Shown here piece after piece: positions 35,508 to 46,660 of a DNA stretch of 64,000 bases. A program made the translations under genes and the position numbers. Positions within the stretch are counted from its first letter, which is position 1, and each line of letters starts with the position of its first letter. Under the pieces are notes generated by a model, which worked only from the letters and a program-made list of their open reading frames with translations, was not told the DNA's origin and did no database searches. Origin of the DNA: Beta vulgaris subsp. vulgaris (Eukaryota; Streptophyta; Magnoliopsida; Caryophyllales; Amaranthaceae); contig NC_079206.1 in the NCBI RefSeq assembly GCF_026745355.1, positions 47,829,261-47,893,260 on the forward strand, written 5' to 3'.

Positions 35508-36898
35508 CTCTCTACTCATATTCTCTGCCTTCTCTCTAAAAACACTCCCTGTAACCCTAACGGTCGCCGAAGATCCGGCGCCATGCAGGTTTCCGGCGGG
35601 TCTCCGGCGAGTTTCGTCTTTTGTTTTCCTTCGTTTTTCTGTCGGTTTTGTTCCTTTTCCGTCGGTTTTTGTCGGTTTTCTTCGCTTTTGTCGATTTTCT
35701 TCGCTTTCGTCGGCCTCAACGCCTCGCCGTCGAGGTTTTCCGGTTGTAGCTGCTCCCTCCAGCCTCCTCTCCGCCACCATCTCGCGGACGCACCTTTCCT
35801 TCATAGCGCCATCATCTTCCCCTCCCCCCTGTTTTGTGGTCAGTATTTTCCCCTCCCCCTCCCCCCAGTTTCGTGGTTAGTCTCTCCCCTCCCCCTAGTT
35901 GTTCGGTTTTTTGGGCCTCCCCCTTCCCCCCTCAGCGTTGTTTCAAGGCAACAGTAAACTTTCAGGGCTTCCCCTCCCCCCTTAGTGTTGTATCAAGAAA
36001 AGGTAAAATTACAGGGCTTCCCATCCCCCTTTCCCCTTTAGTGTTGCTGTGTCGGGTGTTTATCAATGGTTGGCTTCCCCTCCCCCTTAGTGTTGTGTCG
36101 GTAGATCATCCCTTTACCTGGTGTTTCTTTAATTTGGCTCTTTAAAGTGTGTCCCCTTATCCACATTCAGTTTAGTTTACTGATTTCATTATCGAGGTTT
36201 TTTGGTTGGATTAGTATGGTGTTGTTGATTATTATGGTGGTGGTAATTGTTACATTAATCGGTGTCTGTAGTTGGTTACGGTTTGCGTGGCAAGCGATTT
36301 CATATTTGGGGTTTGTCTTATCCGATTTTTGTAATCGGATGGTTCTTCGAGATCTAACCTTGGTTAGATTTCATTCTCGCTTGGTAATGATTTCATTTAT
36401 CATTGCCTTGACAAAACGAAATCTGAAGACGGCCCCCCAATTTCCCAATTGGGGTTACAACGCGTCAACTTATTCGAGCTTCTCCTCACCGGAGAAGCCT
36501 GCATTACCCTTCTAGAAGGGTAGTACGTCACACAAGGATGTGACTCTTTCCACAAACTCGACCATCGAATTCCAGGTGACAGAAGGTCACTGGTATTGGT
36601 CTTGTTGCGAGTTCATAATCTCGCTGGTACCTAGTTACTCCGCTCGTGAAATCAGCTCTCTCCTCCTACCCCTTTTATCCGGATTTTGGCGATTGTCATC
36701 CACCAGAAGAAACGTCATCCACCAGATCGAACAGCTTTATTTTAGTTTATGTTATTTATGTTTTTGCAGTTGTTGTGTAAGAGCGAGTTCTACTCAATTT
36801 AGTGTTTATGTTCATTTGGTTGTTTTTAGCATTAGGATGTAACTTCGTTTTTCATCAATGCACAATTCTTTGATGTCAAAAAAAAAAAAAAAAAAAAG
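35508..36898 (+). mobile_element. Retroposed unit of unknown origin with poly(A) tail
   Basis: A 12-bp duplication AGACGGTAGGAT (35496-35507, 36899-36910) and an 18-20 base A run just before the right copy show insertion by LINE machinery. The first 300 bp are GC-rich like a plant 5' leader. Then come tandem CCCCTCCCCC...TTAGTGTTG units (35819-36110), then T-rich sequence ending TTCTTTGATGTC before the A tail. A 125-codon frame (35583-35957) is Phe/Ser/Pro-rich and looks like pyrimidine-run translation. It could be a retrocopy of a non-coding transcript or an internally deleted LINE with only UTRs left. Confidence 0.8.
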
Positions 36899-36910
36899 AG
36901 ACGGTAGGAT

Positions 36911-37384
36911 GCAAATAAATCAAATTAGTCCAATGTTCGGAAACTACCTTTAGTAATTGCATGCCTAATAAGTAAATACGACCTATAATAAGTAAATACG
37001 ACCTATTTATCAAAAAAAATAAAATAAGTAAATACGACCTGCAGACTGCAGTGCATAGGAACATTAGTTGAGCGGTTGAGGTAGTGAAGCTATATGTCAC
37101 TTCTCCAAAACAGTCGTGTTAATAAGCAAATTGGGTATTCTATCGATATCCAATGCCCAATGGGGACTAAAACTAACAAGAATATGATTCTGTGTGCACG
37201 AGATAGGAGTCGACTTTTTATGGGAATTTATATATGAAGTTTATTGCATTAAATAGATAAGCTAATCGTTGCCATCAAGTTTTAGAGCTCGTTTAGCTTT
37301 ATTATCTCTACTGCCAATAGTAGCTTTTTTTTTTTTTTTTTTGTCTTTTAGGGCATTAGATTACAAAAGGATCCCTATTTTTCA
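36911..37384. other. Short unassigned stretch with a triple repeat
   Basis: AGTAAATACGACCT occurs three times between about 36971 and 37042. Nothing else was recognised. Confidence 0.4.
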
Positions 37385-37386
37385 TA

Positions 37387-37764
37387 CTCTCTCCGTCCTA
37401 ATATATAGTTTCTATTTTCATTTTGGGTATTTCAATATAGTTCCTTTTTCATTCTAGATGTCCCAAAATATAGTTTTGTTTCTATATTTAGTTCCACATG
37501 TTTTCGTAATTTGTCTGGAAAAAACGTGTCTTATCATTTATTTGCTTCTTGAAATTTGTATTTTGGTTTGTTTATTCAACCCAAGTGTTACAATTAATAC
37601 TATTTCACCAATTATTATTTTCCATTCTCTCTCCTAAAATCATCTTTTTCCATACAACATTTACTTAGATAAATAAAAAAATCTTTATTATATCTCTTAG
37701 ATTCTACTTACCTTAATTCTCGTGAAAAAATAAAATCGGGAACTATATTTTGGGACGGAGAAAG
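37387..37764. mobile_element. Stowaway MITE
   Basis: The ends are CTCTCTCCGTCCTAATATA and, inverted, CTTTCTCCGTCCCAAAATA, with TA on both sides (37385-37386, 37765-37766). 378 bp, non-coding. Confidence 0.9.
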
Positions 37765-37943
37765 TATAATGCAAATTATCACTATTGCTAATGTGCTACT
37801 TTTTTTTAAAAAAAAAGTTGTATCATTTGAAATTTGGACAATATTTATCAACCAGCTTCATTAAAAGTAGCTTATTCTTTGTCTTTTAGTGCATTAATTA
37901 AAAAGACCCCCTATTTTTCATATGATGTAATAGATGATTCATA

Positions 37944-38033
37944 CTTCATCTGTTTCGTTTTCAATGCAACAAAGGATATTTGTTGTAAGATATAAAATAT
38001 TCCTTTATTTCATTTAAAATGAAACGGGTGAAG
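37944..38033. mobile_element. Short Stowaway-like fold-back
   Basis: CTTCATCTGTTTCGTTTTCA pairs with the inverted end CTTCACCCGTTTCATTTTAA. Only 90 bp. The right flank is TT rather than TA. Confidence 0.5.
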
Positions 38034-38689
38034 TTTTATTCATATATGTGCTACTTCTTCTATTATTATAAGTTGCATCATTTTATATTTAGGCACTATT
38101 CATCAACCACCTTTGATAAACTTTTTCCCAACCTTTAGAAAGAAAGAATATAGTCAAGGGAGATCTTGTTAAATTTGTACTAATGCGAGGATTTCAAATA
38201 CGATCAACTTTTTATAATTTTTCTAATACATAATAAGCAATATTAATTTCTGAAGAAGTATGTTGAATATCTGAAAAAGCAAATTATGATCCAACTAAGA
38301 AAAACAGAGGAAATATTTTGTTGTGCACTATTATTGATTGATTGATCATTATCGGCCTATATTTGCTTCAAGTTTTAGCATTTGAATATAACTTATAGAA
38401 GAGGTCTTAGCTGAGTCTCAGTGAATTAATTTACTAAGACGAGTTTTTAACATGCTATTATCAGTTTTTGACATATTGTTATCATTTAAGACATTGTTAT
38501 CAGTTTAAAGCTTTTTATTACCAGTTTTTTAAGGATTTTTTCAATTAGAATAATACAAACTTTTGTCCATTCTTTCGCAATAACACAAACTTTTGATTAT
38601 TTTTAAATAATACAAATTTTTGCTGAAATTCCTCCAGTAGGTCAATGTGACCTTCAACCTGTAAAACATGTAAAAAAACATAAATTGAG
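38034..38689. other. AT-rich stretch, no gene recognised
   Basis: Variants of TATTATCAGTTTTTGACAT recur about four times near 38450-38530. No coding region is supported. Confidence 0.35.
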
Positions 38690-38870
38690 CATAAAAAAGT
38701 TCAATGAGAAAAAAAAAGTAAAATGAGTAAAACGTAAAATGAGCAAAAACGTTGATAAATGAGTACAAAATTGTTAAATGAGCAAAATCATAAAATAAGT
38801 GAAACAAAAAATGAGCAAAAATGTTATGAAATGATCAAAACCTCATAAAATGAGGAAAAATGAGTGGTTC
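38690..38870. repeat. Degenerate AAATGAGCAAAA array, second copy
   Basis: Eight or so imperfect units share the core of the array at 21640-21842, which suggests both belong to one dispersed repeat family. Confidence 0.6.
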
Positions 38871-39093
38871 TCACGGTTCTCACCATAAGGGTGGTTCTCA
38901 TATGAACTTAAACCTAAATACAGGGCCGTCTTAAACTATTTGGGGGCCCTGTGCTATTTATAAAATCATATTTAAGAGCTTTGAGATATATGCATCTTTT
39001 TTTCATAATCAAGCAACCTTTTTTAAAAACTTCTTATTTTATAATTAGACAATCAAAGAAGTTTAGATGTTCTACATATTGGAAAATAATGAA

Positions 39094-39184
39094 CCAAGCA
39101 AAGTTTGGCCTAATGGTAAAGGTTTGACCTCATGAGATCAAATCCCACTAGGGGCTTTTTGGGGGTTTCCCTTAAATAAAAAAA
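39094..39184 (+). mobile_element. Very short tRNA-derived SINE
   Basis: An 18-bp duplication (39076-39093, 39185-39202, starting ATATTGGAAAA) matches at 17 of 18 positions. The 91-bp insert has an A-box-like TTTGGCCTAATGG and a B-box-like GATCAAATCCC about 20 bases apart, and ends in an A-rich tail. It is little longer than a tRNA. Confidence 0.82.
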
Positions 39185-39574
39185 ATATTGGAAAACAATG
39201 AAAAAATCATATACAAAATTTACGGTTTTCTATATACTTGTAATAAAGGTGTAGAATGTAGATGACTTATGGTTTTATTTGAATGGAATTTTCAATTGAT
39301 ATGGTTATGATTACATGAATAATAAAGTGAAATGATTGAAAAACGGCAATAGACCCAATTTTTTGAAAAATAAAAGTTTAGAAGGGTGGAAAATATTAAT
39401 GGCCAAGTTTCCAAAAAATAAATTGGAGAAAGAAAATTAGAATGGCCATGAAAAAAAAAACTATATAAAAGAAAAAGGAGGTTTTTCCAAAAAAAAATAG
39501 AGAAGAAACTTAGAAGCAGGATTAAAAATAGAGGTTGAACTCAACTAAAAATGCAGAAGAAAAATCACGACAAA

Positions 39575-39640
39575 GGAGTTTGAACACGCGACCTGCAGGT
39601 CTACAACATAGGACATTTTTACCAATGCTCCAAGCATTCA
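39575..39640 (-). mobile_element. tRNA-like promoter remnant, probable SINE head
   Basis: On the minus strand TGGAGCATTGG (A box) is followed 30-40 bases later by CGTGTTCAAACTC (B box). Borders and duplication were not found. Confidence 0.45.
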
Positions 39641-39757
39641 ATACGTGAATATTGCTGCGTCCCTTTTCTTTTTGTCTCCGTTTGGGGGCCCTCTTATATA
39701 TTGGGCCCTATACTGAGGACCAGCTTGCACAGGCTCTGAACCGGCCTTGCCTATATA

Positions 39758-40045
39758 TAGAGGCAAGATCACATGAGAATGCTCCTTACATGAGAAATGA
39801 GAATGAATCTCAACCACACGATTGGTTTAGAGTTACAACACTTATTCATTAGAGTTATATCCTTCTAAAAAATTTTGAATTCAAAAAAAAAATTGTTTTT
39901 TATGATTTTTTTTTTTTTCAAATATTTTGCTTTTGGAGTTATATTACTTTTTCATTAGAGTTACATCAGTTGTTTATTAGAGTTATAGCGTGTAAAATCC
40001 ATTCTCATTTCTCATGTAAGTATGCATTCTCATATGAACTCACTT
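39758..40045 (+). mobile_element. MITE, left arm of an inverted pair
   Basis: Starts GAGGCAAGATCACATGAGAA. Within this copy, ACATGAGAATGC and TTACATGAGAAATGAGAATG near the left end are mirrored by CATTCTCATTTCTCATGTAA near the right, so each arm has its own terminal repeats of about 40 bp. Repeated TAGAGTTA words fill the centre. Confidence 0.8.
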
Positions 40046-40063
40046 ATATATATATTAATAATA

Positions 40064-40095
<32 letters not shown>

Positions 40096-40197
40096 ATATA
40101 TAATATATATAATATATATATATAATATATATATATATATACTTTTTCATTAGAGTTACACGCTATAACTCTAATATTATATATAATATAATATATA

Positions 40198-40247
<50 letters not shown>
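40046..40247. repeat. AT microsatellite spacer between the two MITEs
   Basis: TA-rich repeats with TAATATATA variants. A 40-bp scrap of the neighbouring MITE (ACTTTTTCATTAGAGTTACA) is embedded at about 40141. Confidence 0.9.
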
Positions 40248-40248
<1 letters not shown>

Positions 40249-40536
40249 GTGAGTTCATATGAGAATGCATACTTACATGAGAAATGAGAATGGATTTTAC
40301 AAGCTATAACTCAAATGAACAACTGATGTAACTCTAATGAAAAAGTGATGTAACTCCAAACAAAACAAAAATTAGAAAAAAGATTTCGAAAATTTTTTTT
40401 TTTTTTTTTTTGGGGCTTGAATTTATTTTGAGGGGTATAAATCTAATTAACAAGTGTTGTAACTCTAATCCAATCGTGTGGTTGAGATTGATTCTCATTT
40501 CTCATGTAAGGAGCATTCTCATGTGATCCTGCCCCT
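40248..40536 (-). mobile_element. MITE, right arm of an inverted pair
   Basis: The reverse complement follows 39758-40045 over its full length, with scattered mismatches and one longer T run near 40390. Ends CATGTGATCCTGCCCC. Confidence 0.8.
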
Positions 40537-40895
40537 ATATATATATATATTCCAAAATTTAGATCTCTATTCAACCATTCTTATACTCCATTTCATTTTC
40601 CTATTTTAATTGACTTAGTTCGTTGTGTTTAGTAGTTGTAATACTTTACCTATTCATGGTAAAATTAAAGTACTGCGCAATTCCTATAACCAAGAAAAAG
40701 GTCACCAAGAGCTAATACGAGAGATCATATGCTAAACATCTTAATCCAGAAAATGATGTAAAGCTGTGCTCATTGATTTGTCGGTATCGTTCACAATAAT
40801 TGATGACAATGGATTTAAATCTAGTATTATCACAACAAATCGACATTTACTTTCTCCTTATATTCGAACTAGAGTCAATATTCATTAGTCATCAC
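40537..40895. other. Unassigned AT-rich stretch
   Basis: No gene, RNA or repeat structure recognised. Confidence 0.35.
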
Positions 40896-41265
40896 TAGGA
40901 CTCTGCAAAAATCAGGGTCGGACTAGACTGGATTTCAGTCTGCCTCGGTTCACAAAAAAACTTGATTTTGGGTTTTCGGTTTGGTTTGGTACAAATTTGA
41001 AGAATTTCGATCCGGACTGATTGGACCGGAATTTCTATTATTTTTTTTTTTTTTTTTTTTGAGGGGAAGAATTTCTATTATTTTAGTAAAAAAAAATTAT
41101 AGATTGATTTTTTTCAAGAAGCTATAAATAAAATAAAAAGGATTTTTTTGAAAAAAAAAATATAAACTCCGGTCCAACAAGTCCAAGATCGGACCGACCG
41201 GAAAAATTCCGGCCCGCCTAGTTTTGGTCATGTCCGGTCCGATCCTGGATCGGCGCACACCTCTA
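40896..41265. mobile_element. hAT-like MITE
   Basis: TAGGACTCTGCAAAAATCAG at the left and the inverted right end TAGAGGTGTGCGCCGATCC agree at most positions, and GGTCGGAC lies near both ends. Flanks TTAGTCATCAC and TTAATCAGCAC match at 9 of 11 positions, an imperfect duplication. Non-coding. Confidence 0.65.
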
Positions 41266-41726
41266 TTAATCAGCACTAGTCTTATATACATATGATGCAT
41301 GTTAAGTAAATAGAAAGTTAAATTGCGTAAATAAATCTATGCAAATCGTTGGTTTGAACTTAAATAAGGAAGTTAATGAAGTTCATAAAATTCTTTGAGA
41401 TATAATGGAACTACTCTGTAATTTTTTTTAAAAAATTGATAAAGATAAATTTGATTGTCTTTTTACTAAATAAAAATCTGAACTAATCCAATATATATCA
41501 GATTTGATTTGATATAATCCATAACTCAAAACTCTGACGAAACCTACCAAAACCAACTCAGCTATCCGAATTGACCCCTCTAGAAGGGAATTTATATCTC
41601 ATTCAAGTCTTAATGTCGGTTGCCAGCGCATCCACAAATGCCAGTAAAGAAAAAAAAGAGTAGATTGCTCGTAGCATGAGAGTGACTTTCGATATTTTCT
41701 TAACATAGTTGAAACAGTACGTGGAC
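41266..41726. other. Unassigned stretch left of the old Tat element
   Basis: AT-rich, no recognised feature. The outer part of the old element's left LTR should lie here but is missing or unrecognisable. Confidence 0.35.
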
Positions 41727-42124
41727 TGAGTGGCAGAGAATAAGAATAAAACTAATACATCAACCTCTATTTATAGCAAATAAACCCTAACTAATCAGGT
41801 TGTCTGACTGGTCATGTCCGAGATGTACGACATCATTTCAACTTCCTATTGCAACCACCATGACCGATTTAACCTACTTTTGCTGCAGGTGCTGGTTGAT
41901 GGTTTCAATCAGTTAGAATGCCGCCTACTCTTTAGGGGTTTGATCAAACTGCCTCCTTAATACAAGGAATTTCCCTTCTTTTTGTTGTTTGACTTGTTCT
42001 TTGTAATAACCCTTGAGGATGTTACCTACTTCCAAGGGGTTGACTACTTGACCAAATATTGTTCGACAACCAACTAGAATGCTACTTTCCAAATGAGGCT
42101 TAGGTGAAATTTCACCCACAAAAA
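41727..42124 (-). repeat. 3' LTR of Gypsy-3, partial
   Basis: It shares with the right LTR long words such as TCCCTTCTTTTTGTTGTTTG and ACTTCCAAGGGGTTGA. About 290 bp of the outer part are absent. Confidence 0.88.
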
Positions 42125-42137
42125 TTACCCCCAAATT
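42125..42137 (-). promoter_or_regulatory. Polypurine tract of Gypsy-3
   Basis: The minus strand reads AATTTGGGGGTAA directly before the 3' LTR. Confidence 0.7.
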
Positions 42138-42554
42138 TTGGTTTTGAAGATCATATTCTACACAAGTGAAATTTATTTTCTTCTTCGAAATAAATACATT
42201 TGAATTCAGATAGCACTACAAAAAAAGTCCATTTAGAGACGGACAAAATCTGTCCCTAAATAGGTCAAATCTGTCGCTTATATAGGGCTTAGAGACGGAT
42301 TTAGAGACGGATACTGTCTCTCTCTAGAACCTTCGTCGCTAATTCGAGTTAGAGACGAATTTTCAAAATCCGTCTCTAAATTCACTGAAAATTTAAAAAA
42401 AAAACAAAATTAACAACAAGATAGTTCCTAAAATTATCGTGACTATATCTAGTCACCTATTATTACCTAGCTAGTTCAAGCCGATCTCATTACCAGTTCA
42501 GAATATCACTCAAGTAAACCCGGTTCAACTCTACAAGGGAAAGGATATGGGGAA

Positions 42555-42645
42555 TCAACAGTTGCAAGAACCACTGTTCGCAGGAATCGAACTTGTGACC
42601 TCAAAGAAACGAGAAGAAGCTCCAACCAATTAATCCAAATACAAC
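42555..42645 (-). mobile_element. tRNA-like SINE remnant in CACTA-2
   Basis: On the minus strand TAATTGGTTGGAGC (A-box-like, about 42619-42632) precedes a perfect B box AGTTCGATTCC (42583-42593). It interrupts the palindromic array. Borders uncertain. Confidence 0.45.
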
Positions 42646-44099
42646 TTGTATACTTCTATACGTAATATTGGTAATATGTAGAAGACATATTAGAGATGGA
42701 TTCAAAAATTCGTCCCTAATTTAGAGACGGATTTTTAAATATGTCCCTAATGTAGAGACAGACTTTCAAAATCCGTCACTAAATTAAAGATGTGGAATAA
42801 AATAATCATATCTAAATTTAGAGATGGATTTTTAAAATCCGTCCCTAAGTTAGAGACGGATTTTTAAAATCCGTCCCTAAGTTAGAGACGGATTTTTAAA
42901 ATCCGTCCCTAACTTAGAGACGGATTTTTAAAATACGTCTCTAAATTAAAGAAGTGCAATAAAATTGTAACACCCCCACGACTCGTCCTTTTATAAACTA
43001 GGAGAAATTGCGAGAGTTGTTATGCCACGCATGATAATACGTAAGGCTAATCAGAGAATACAGCAGAAGTCTTTTAAAATAATCTGAAAATACTTTAATA
43101 CAATTGAAACATGAAAGTATAAATGAGTTACAAACTCGGAGACTATCCCATACTAGTCCCATCTTCAAAACAAGTTAAACCTTGACCCCATTGGTCAGGT
43201 AAAGTCAAATATAAAATTCAAGATGACTTAAATAAGAAAGTACTCGTGTACTAAAACTCCCATCCGAATGCTTATGATTTCCATGCACATCAAGAACTTG
43301 TACCTGCAACTTCTTCTCTAAACTCTGCTCGCCAAATGGTCATCACAGGGTCGTTGAGGAAAAACAACAACCAAAAGAAAACAAAGCAACACATACATCA
43401 ACAACGATGAGTACATAACACAACTTAACTAATGCGAATAATAATGCATGCAATCCTCAACAACTTCGGCTTGCTCTTGTTATGACTCTACATGCGACAA
43501 ACATATAACTGAACTTAGTAAATACTTGCGTTTAATATTATTTGACAATGAATGGGCACCGTCCTCCTCTTGGAGTCATACGGGCTACTATTCCTTGTGT
43601 AAGAGATCCCACACCTCTCACTAAGTTCCATGAACTTTAAATAACTTGACTCGAGAAATTTAAGCTTGTTAGTAATGAACGAGGGTGAGAGTGAGCCTCT
43701 AGACTCAACATCTCAGAGATAAAGAATACGAGTGACACCTAGTCCACTCAAAGATCTTGATAATTGGAATTCCATAAACTTGCTTGATAAAATAAAAGCA
43801 TTAGCATCGTCATGCTAAGCTATATGCAGGAGTATAGTTTCACACTAACTCCCCCTTATGTTCAATACTCATGGGGGATCCATCCCAAGAGTTTTATTGC
43901 CAAAGCCCATTATGTGAGACACATCACAATAATACATCTAGCAAATAAATCAATTTCTTATCTTTCTTTAACAAGTGAATGCAACAAACACCATAATTAA
44001 CTCAATTCTAAATTCTTTGAGACCTTGCTCATCTTATTACTTTAATGACTCCATGAGTCCTTTTCTTACTTTCTTAAGGATCCATGATCCAATCAATTG

Positions 44100-44352
44100 A
44101 GTCCTTGCTCAATGATTCAACTACTTTGAGTTCTCAATAACTTTAACTTGTGAGACCTTGCTCAATAACTTGAAACTTGTGAGACCTTGCTCAATAATTG
44201 AAACTTGTGAGACCTTGCTCAACAAAATATAACTTCTCATGAGACCTTGCTCAAATAATATATAAACTTCTAATGAGACCATGCCAATAAATATATAACC
44301 TCAAATGAGACCATGCTCAATAAAATATATAACCTCAAATGAGACCATGCTC
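44100..44352. repeat. LTR minisatellite GAGACC(T/A)TGCTCAATAA, left copy
   Basis: About eight imperfect units of 28-33 bp, with CTTGCTCAATAACTTGA-type units grading into CATGCTCAATAAAATATA-type units. Confidence 0.8.
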
Positions 44353-44767
44353 AATAAAATATTCTCAGGCAAGCCTTAGCTTCAAGAGTAACTTTAATAA
44401 CTTTAATCATGCTCAAAATCAATATTCATCAATCACATGCTTTTCAAGTATAGGAATAACTTAAAAGTTCCATTCCTAATCTCCTTTCTAATTTCTCAAC
44501 ATGTACTGAAACAATTACATGGCATAACCCTCTCCTTACTCCTCATGCTCAATAAATTAAATAACCTTTGAAACTACTAAAGTCAAGGTCAAAGTGTATG
44601 TACCTTGATTACACAAAAATCAACAGTCAAAAGTTTGACTGGCTTTAATTATGCTTGAAACCTACCAACAATAAAGTACTATCAATTAGTACTTCCATCA
44701 ACAATTCAAAGCTACTAATAAACAAAAATCAGCATTTTAAAAAATAATAATAAAGCTGATTTTTTTT

Positions 44768-45329
44768 GAATTTTTTCCTGAATAGTGTAAAAGTGGGTTT
44801 TAATTCCCAAAATATGCCCAAAAAAAATAAAATTCCCTGCGTACCGTCGACGTAGGACGGAACGCGAGAAACTGTTTTTTTTTTGTTTTATCCCAGGTAA
44901 ACCGCTAATCTGAGTAGCGATTTATGTGTATAAACCGCTACTCTGAGTAGGCGGTTTATGTGTATAAATCGCTACTCAAAGTAGCGGTTTATACTCAGAG
45001 TAGCAGTTTACTTGGGCAAAAATGTTCCAAGTACATATCAAATTCAACTTGATTAATAAACCGCTACTTGAAGTAGCGGTTTACACAACATAAAAAAAAA
45101 AAAATTTTTTTTTTTGTAAACCGCTACTTCAAGTAGCGGTTTTACTTAAGTTGAAAAAAAAAAATTATCGGCACTTGTAAACCGCTACTTCAAGTAGCGG
45201 TTTTACTTAAGTTAGAAAAAAAAAATTCTCGCGTGCCGTACTTCGTGGACGGTACGCAGGGAATTTTTATTTTTTTGGGCATATTTTGAGAATTAAAACC
45301 CACTTTTGCATTATCCAAGGAAAAAATTC
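44768..45329. mobile_element. Mutator-type MITE with hairpin array
   Basis: Terminal repeats of about 100 bp start GAATTTTTTCC and run to ACGCGAGAA; the right end is their inverse (TTCTCGCG to GGAAAAAATTC). A 9-bp duplication TGATTTTTT lies at 45330-45338, with the left copy at 44757 plus two extra T. The other LTR (near 53200) keeps the empty site with one TGATTTT, proving a recent insertion. The interior holds six units pairing AAACCGCTACTT with its complement. Long inverted ends and a 9-bp duplication are Mutator-superfamily traits. Confidence 0.92.
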
Positions 45330-46263
45330 TGATTTTTTGTTTCCTTAAAATGCTTTAAGAACTATTTTGGGTCAAAATCTTGAAAACCTTTACTAGTAGG
45401 CAAAACCCACTATAAACTAGTACTTAAAACCTCCTAAAAATAATTATTTAACAACTTAAATACTGTTGTAATTTAATTAAAATAATAACAGATTTTTTTT
45501 TTTTTACATGTGGTTCGAAAACCACAACCCAAAAACTAAACTCACCAGCGGCCACCACGAGCACCACCCGCACCACCACCGGCGCAACAGTGGCAGGCGT
45601 CACTCATTGTGGCTCGCCGTCGCCACCACTGCGAGCAGTGGCCCAGGCAATACCTCGCCGGTGCCCAGCCGGCGCCTCACCGCGACGGTGGCCGGAAAAC
45701 TCAAGCCAAAAGAGGGGCGAAAAGAGAGAGAGAAAAATAAGGAAGAAAACCCCAAAAATTTCAGAAAAATAATTACCTCTTTGCTTCCCTTTGATATTTG
45801 CAAGATCTTCCTACAATTTTCAAAAACAAAAACTAGATTAGAAGCTTGAACTTTGAAGAAATTTCTTGAAGAACTTACTTGAGGATGAATAAGGTTTGAG
45901 AGAAAAACCCATCTTACTCTTTCTTTTGAAAAGGTGGCTAGTGAAATTATGGAGAAAGATGGAAAACTTAGGGTTTCCCCCTTTAATAGTGGTAGTCAAT
46001 TTGGGTAAAAGACCAAAATGCCCTTACTCATCAAATTGCTAAAATACATTTGATGATCAATTTCCAAAATAGTCTTCCTACTAATATTAATAAAATACTT
46101 TCTTGAAAATACTAAAATACTTCTTTGTGGAAATACTCAAATACTCTTTTGGTAAAATGACCAAAATACCCTTCTGCTCTTAAATACTGAAATTAAATAG
46201 CTTTAATAATTAAAAATGATTAAAACTATTTAATTAAATATCTTAAAAATATGGGGGATTACA

Positions 46264-46282
46264 GTCTACCCCCCCCTTAGAA
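46264..46282 (-). promoter_or_regulatory. Polypurine tract of Gypsy-2
   Basis: The minus strand reads CTAAGGGGGGGGTAGAC directly before the 3' LTR, a strong purine run. Confidence 0.85.
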
Positions 46283-46660
46283 GAAGTTTCATCAAGAACC
46301 TTAAACAAAACCTCATCTCTTATTAAACTTTCAACTTTGAAAATTTATGAGCATTACGCCATAATATAGTTCTTTCTTAAGAAGTAGCCAAATAATACGC
46401 TACTAAGTAAAATAAGTTGCCAAATAATACGCTACTGAGTAAAACAAGTAGCCAAATAGTACGCAACTGAATAAAACAAGTAGCCAAATAGTACGCTACT
46501 GAATAAAACTTTTGCCTTGAATGTTTAGACTATCAAATGCTTACTTTGCTTGAAAACTCTAAAAATCATGCACAAATGCAATAAATTCTTATTAATTTCT
46601 AGCAAAACGCGCACGCACTCTACCCCCCTTAAAGGAGTTACGTCCCGGAACTCAACTCAC

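Larger units (their letters stand above)
38921..39749. mobile_element. hAT-like element with nested SINEs
   Basis: The left end CAGGGCCGTCTTAAACTATT and the inverted right end CAAGGCCGGTTCAGAGCC share the start CA-GGCCG. Flanking octamers CCTAAATA (38913-38920) and CCTATATA (39750-39757) match at seven of eight positions. GGGGGCCCT occurs near both ends. No transposase. Confidence 0.78.
42966..46263 (-). repeat. 3' LTR of Gypsy-2
   Basis: From TGTAACACCCCC to GGGGGATTACA. It contains the MULE-type MITE, a GAGACCTTGCTCAA minisatellite and a GC-rich patch around 45540-45710. Its TATA-like motif is altered to TATTAAAG (near 45982). Confidence 0.94.

Noticed and set aside
35583..35957. A 124-codon Phe/Ser/Pro-rich plus-strand frame
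   Set aside because: It lies over pyrimidine-rich repeats in the retroposed unit and has no recognisable domain.
45508..45849. His/Arg/Ser-rich frame in the chromovirus LTR, repeated at 53386-53631
   Set aside because: It lies in a GC-rich LTR patch, differs in frame and length between the two LTRs, and has no homology. It is probably transcribed leader, not coding.
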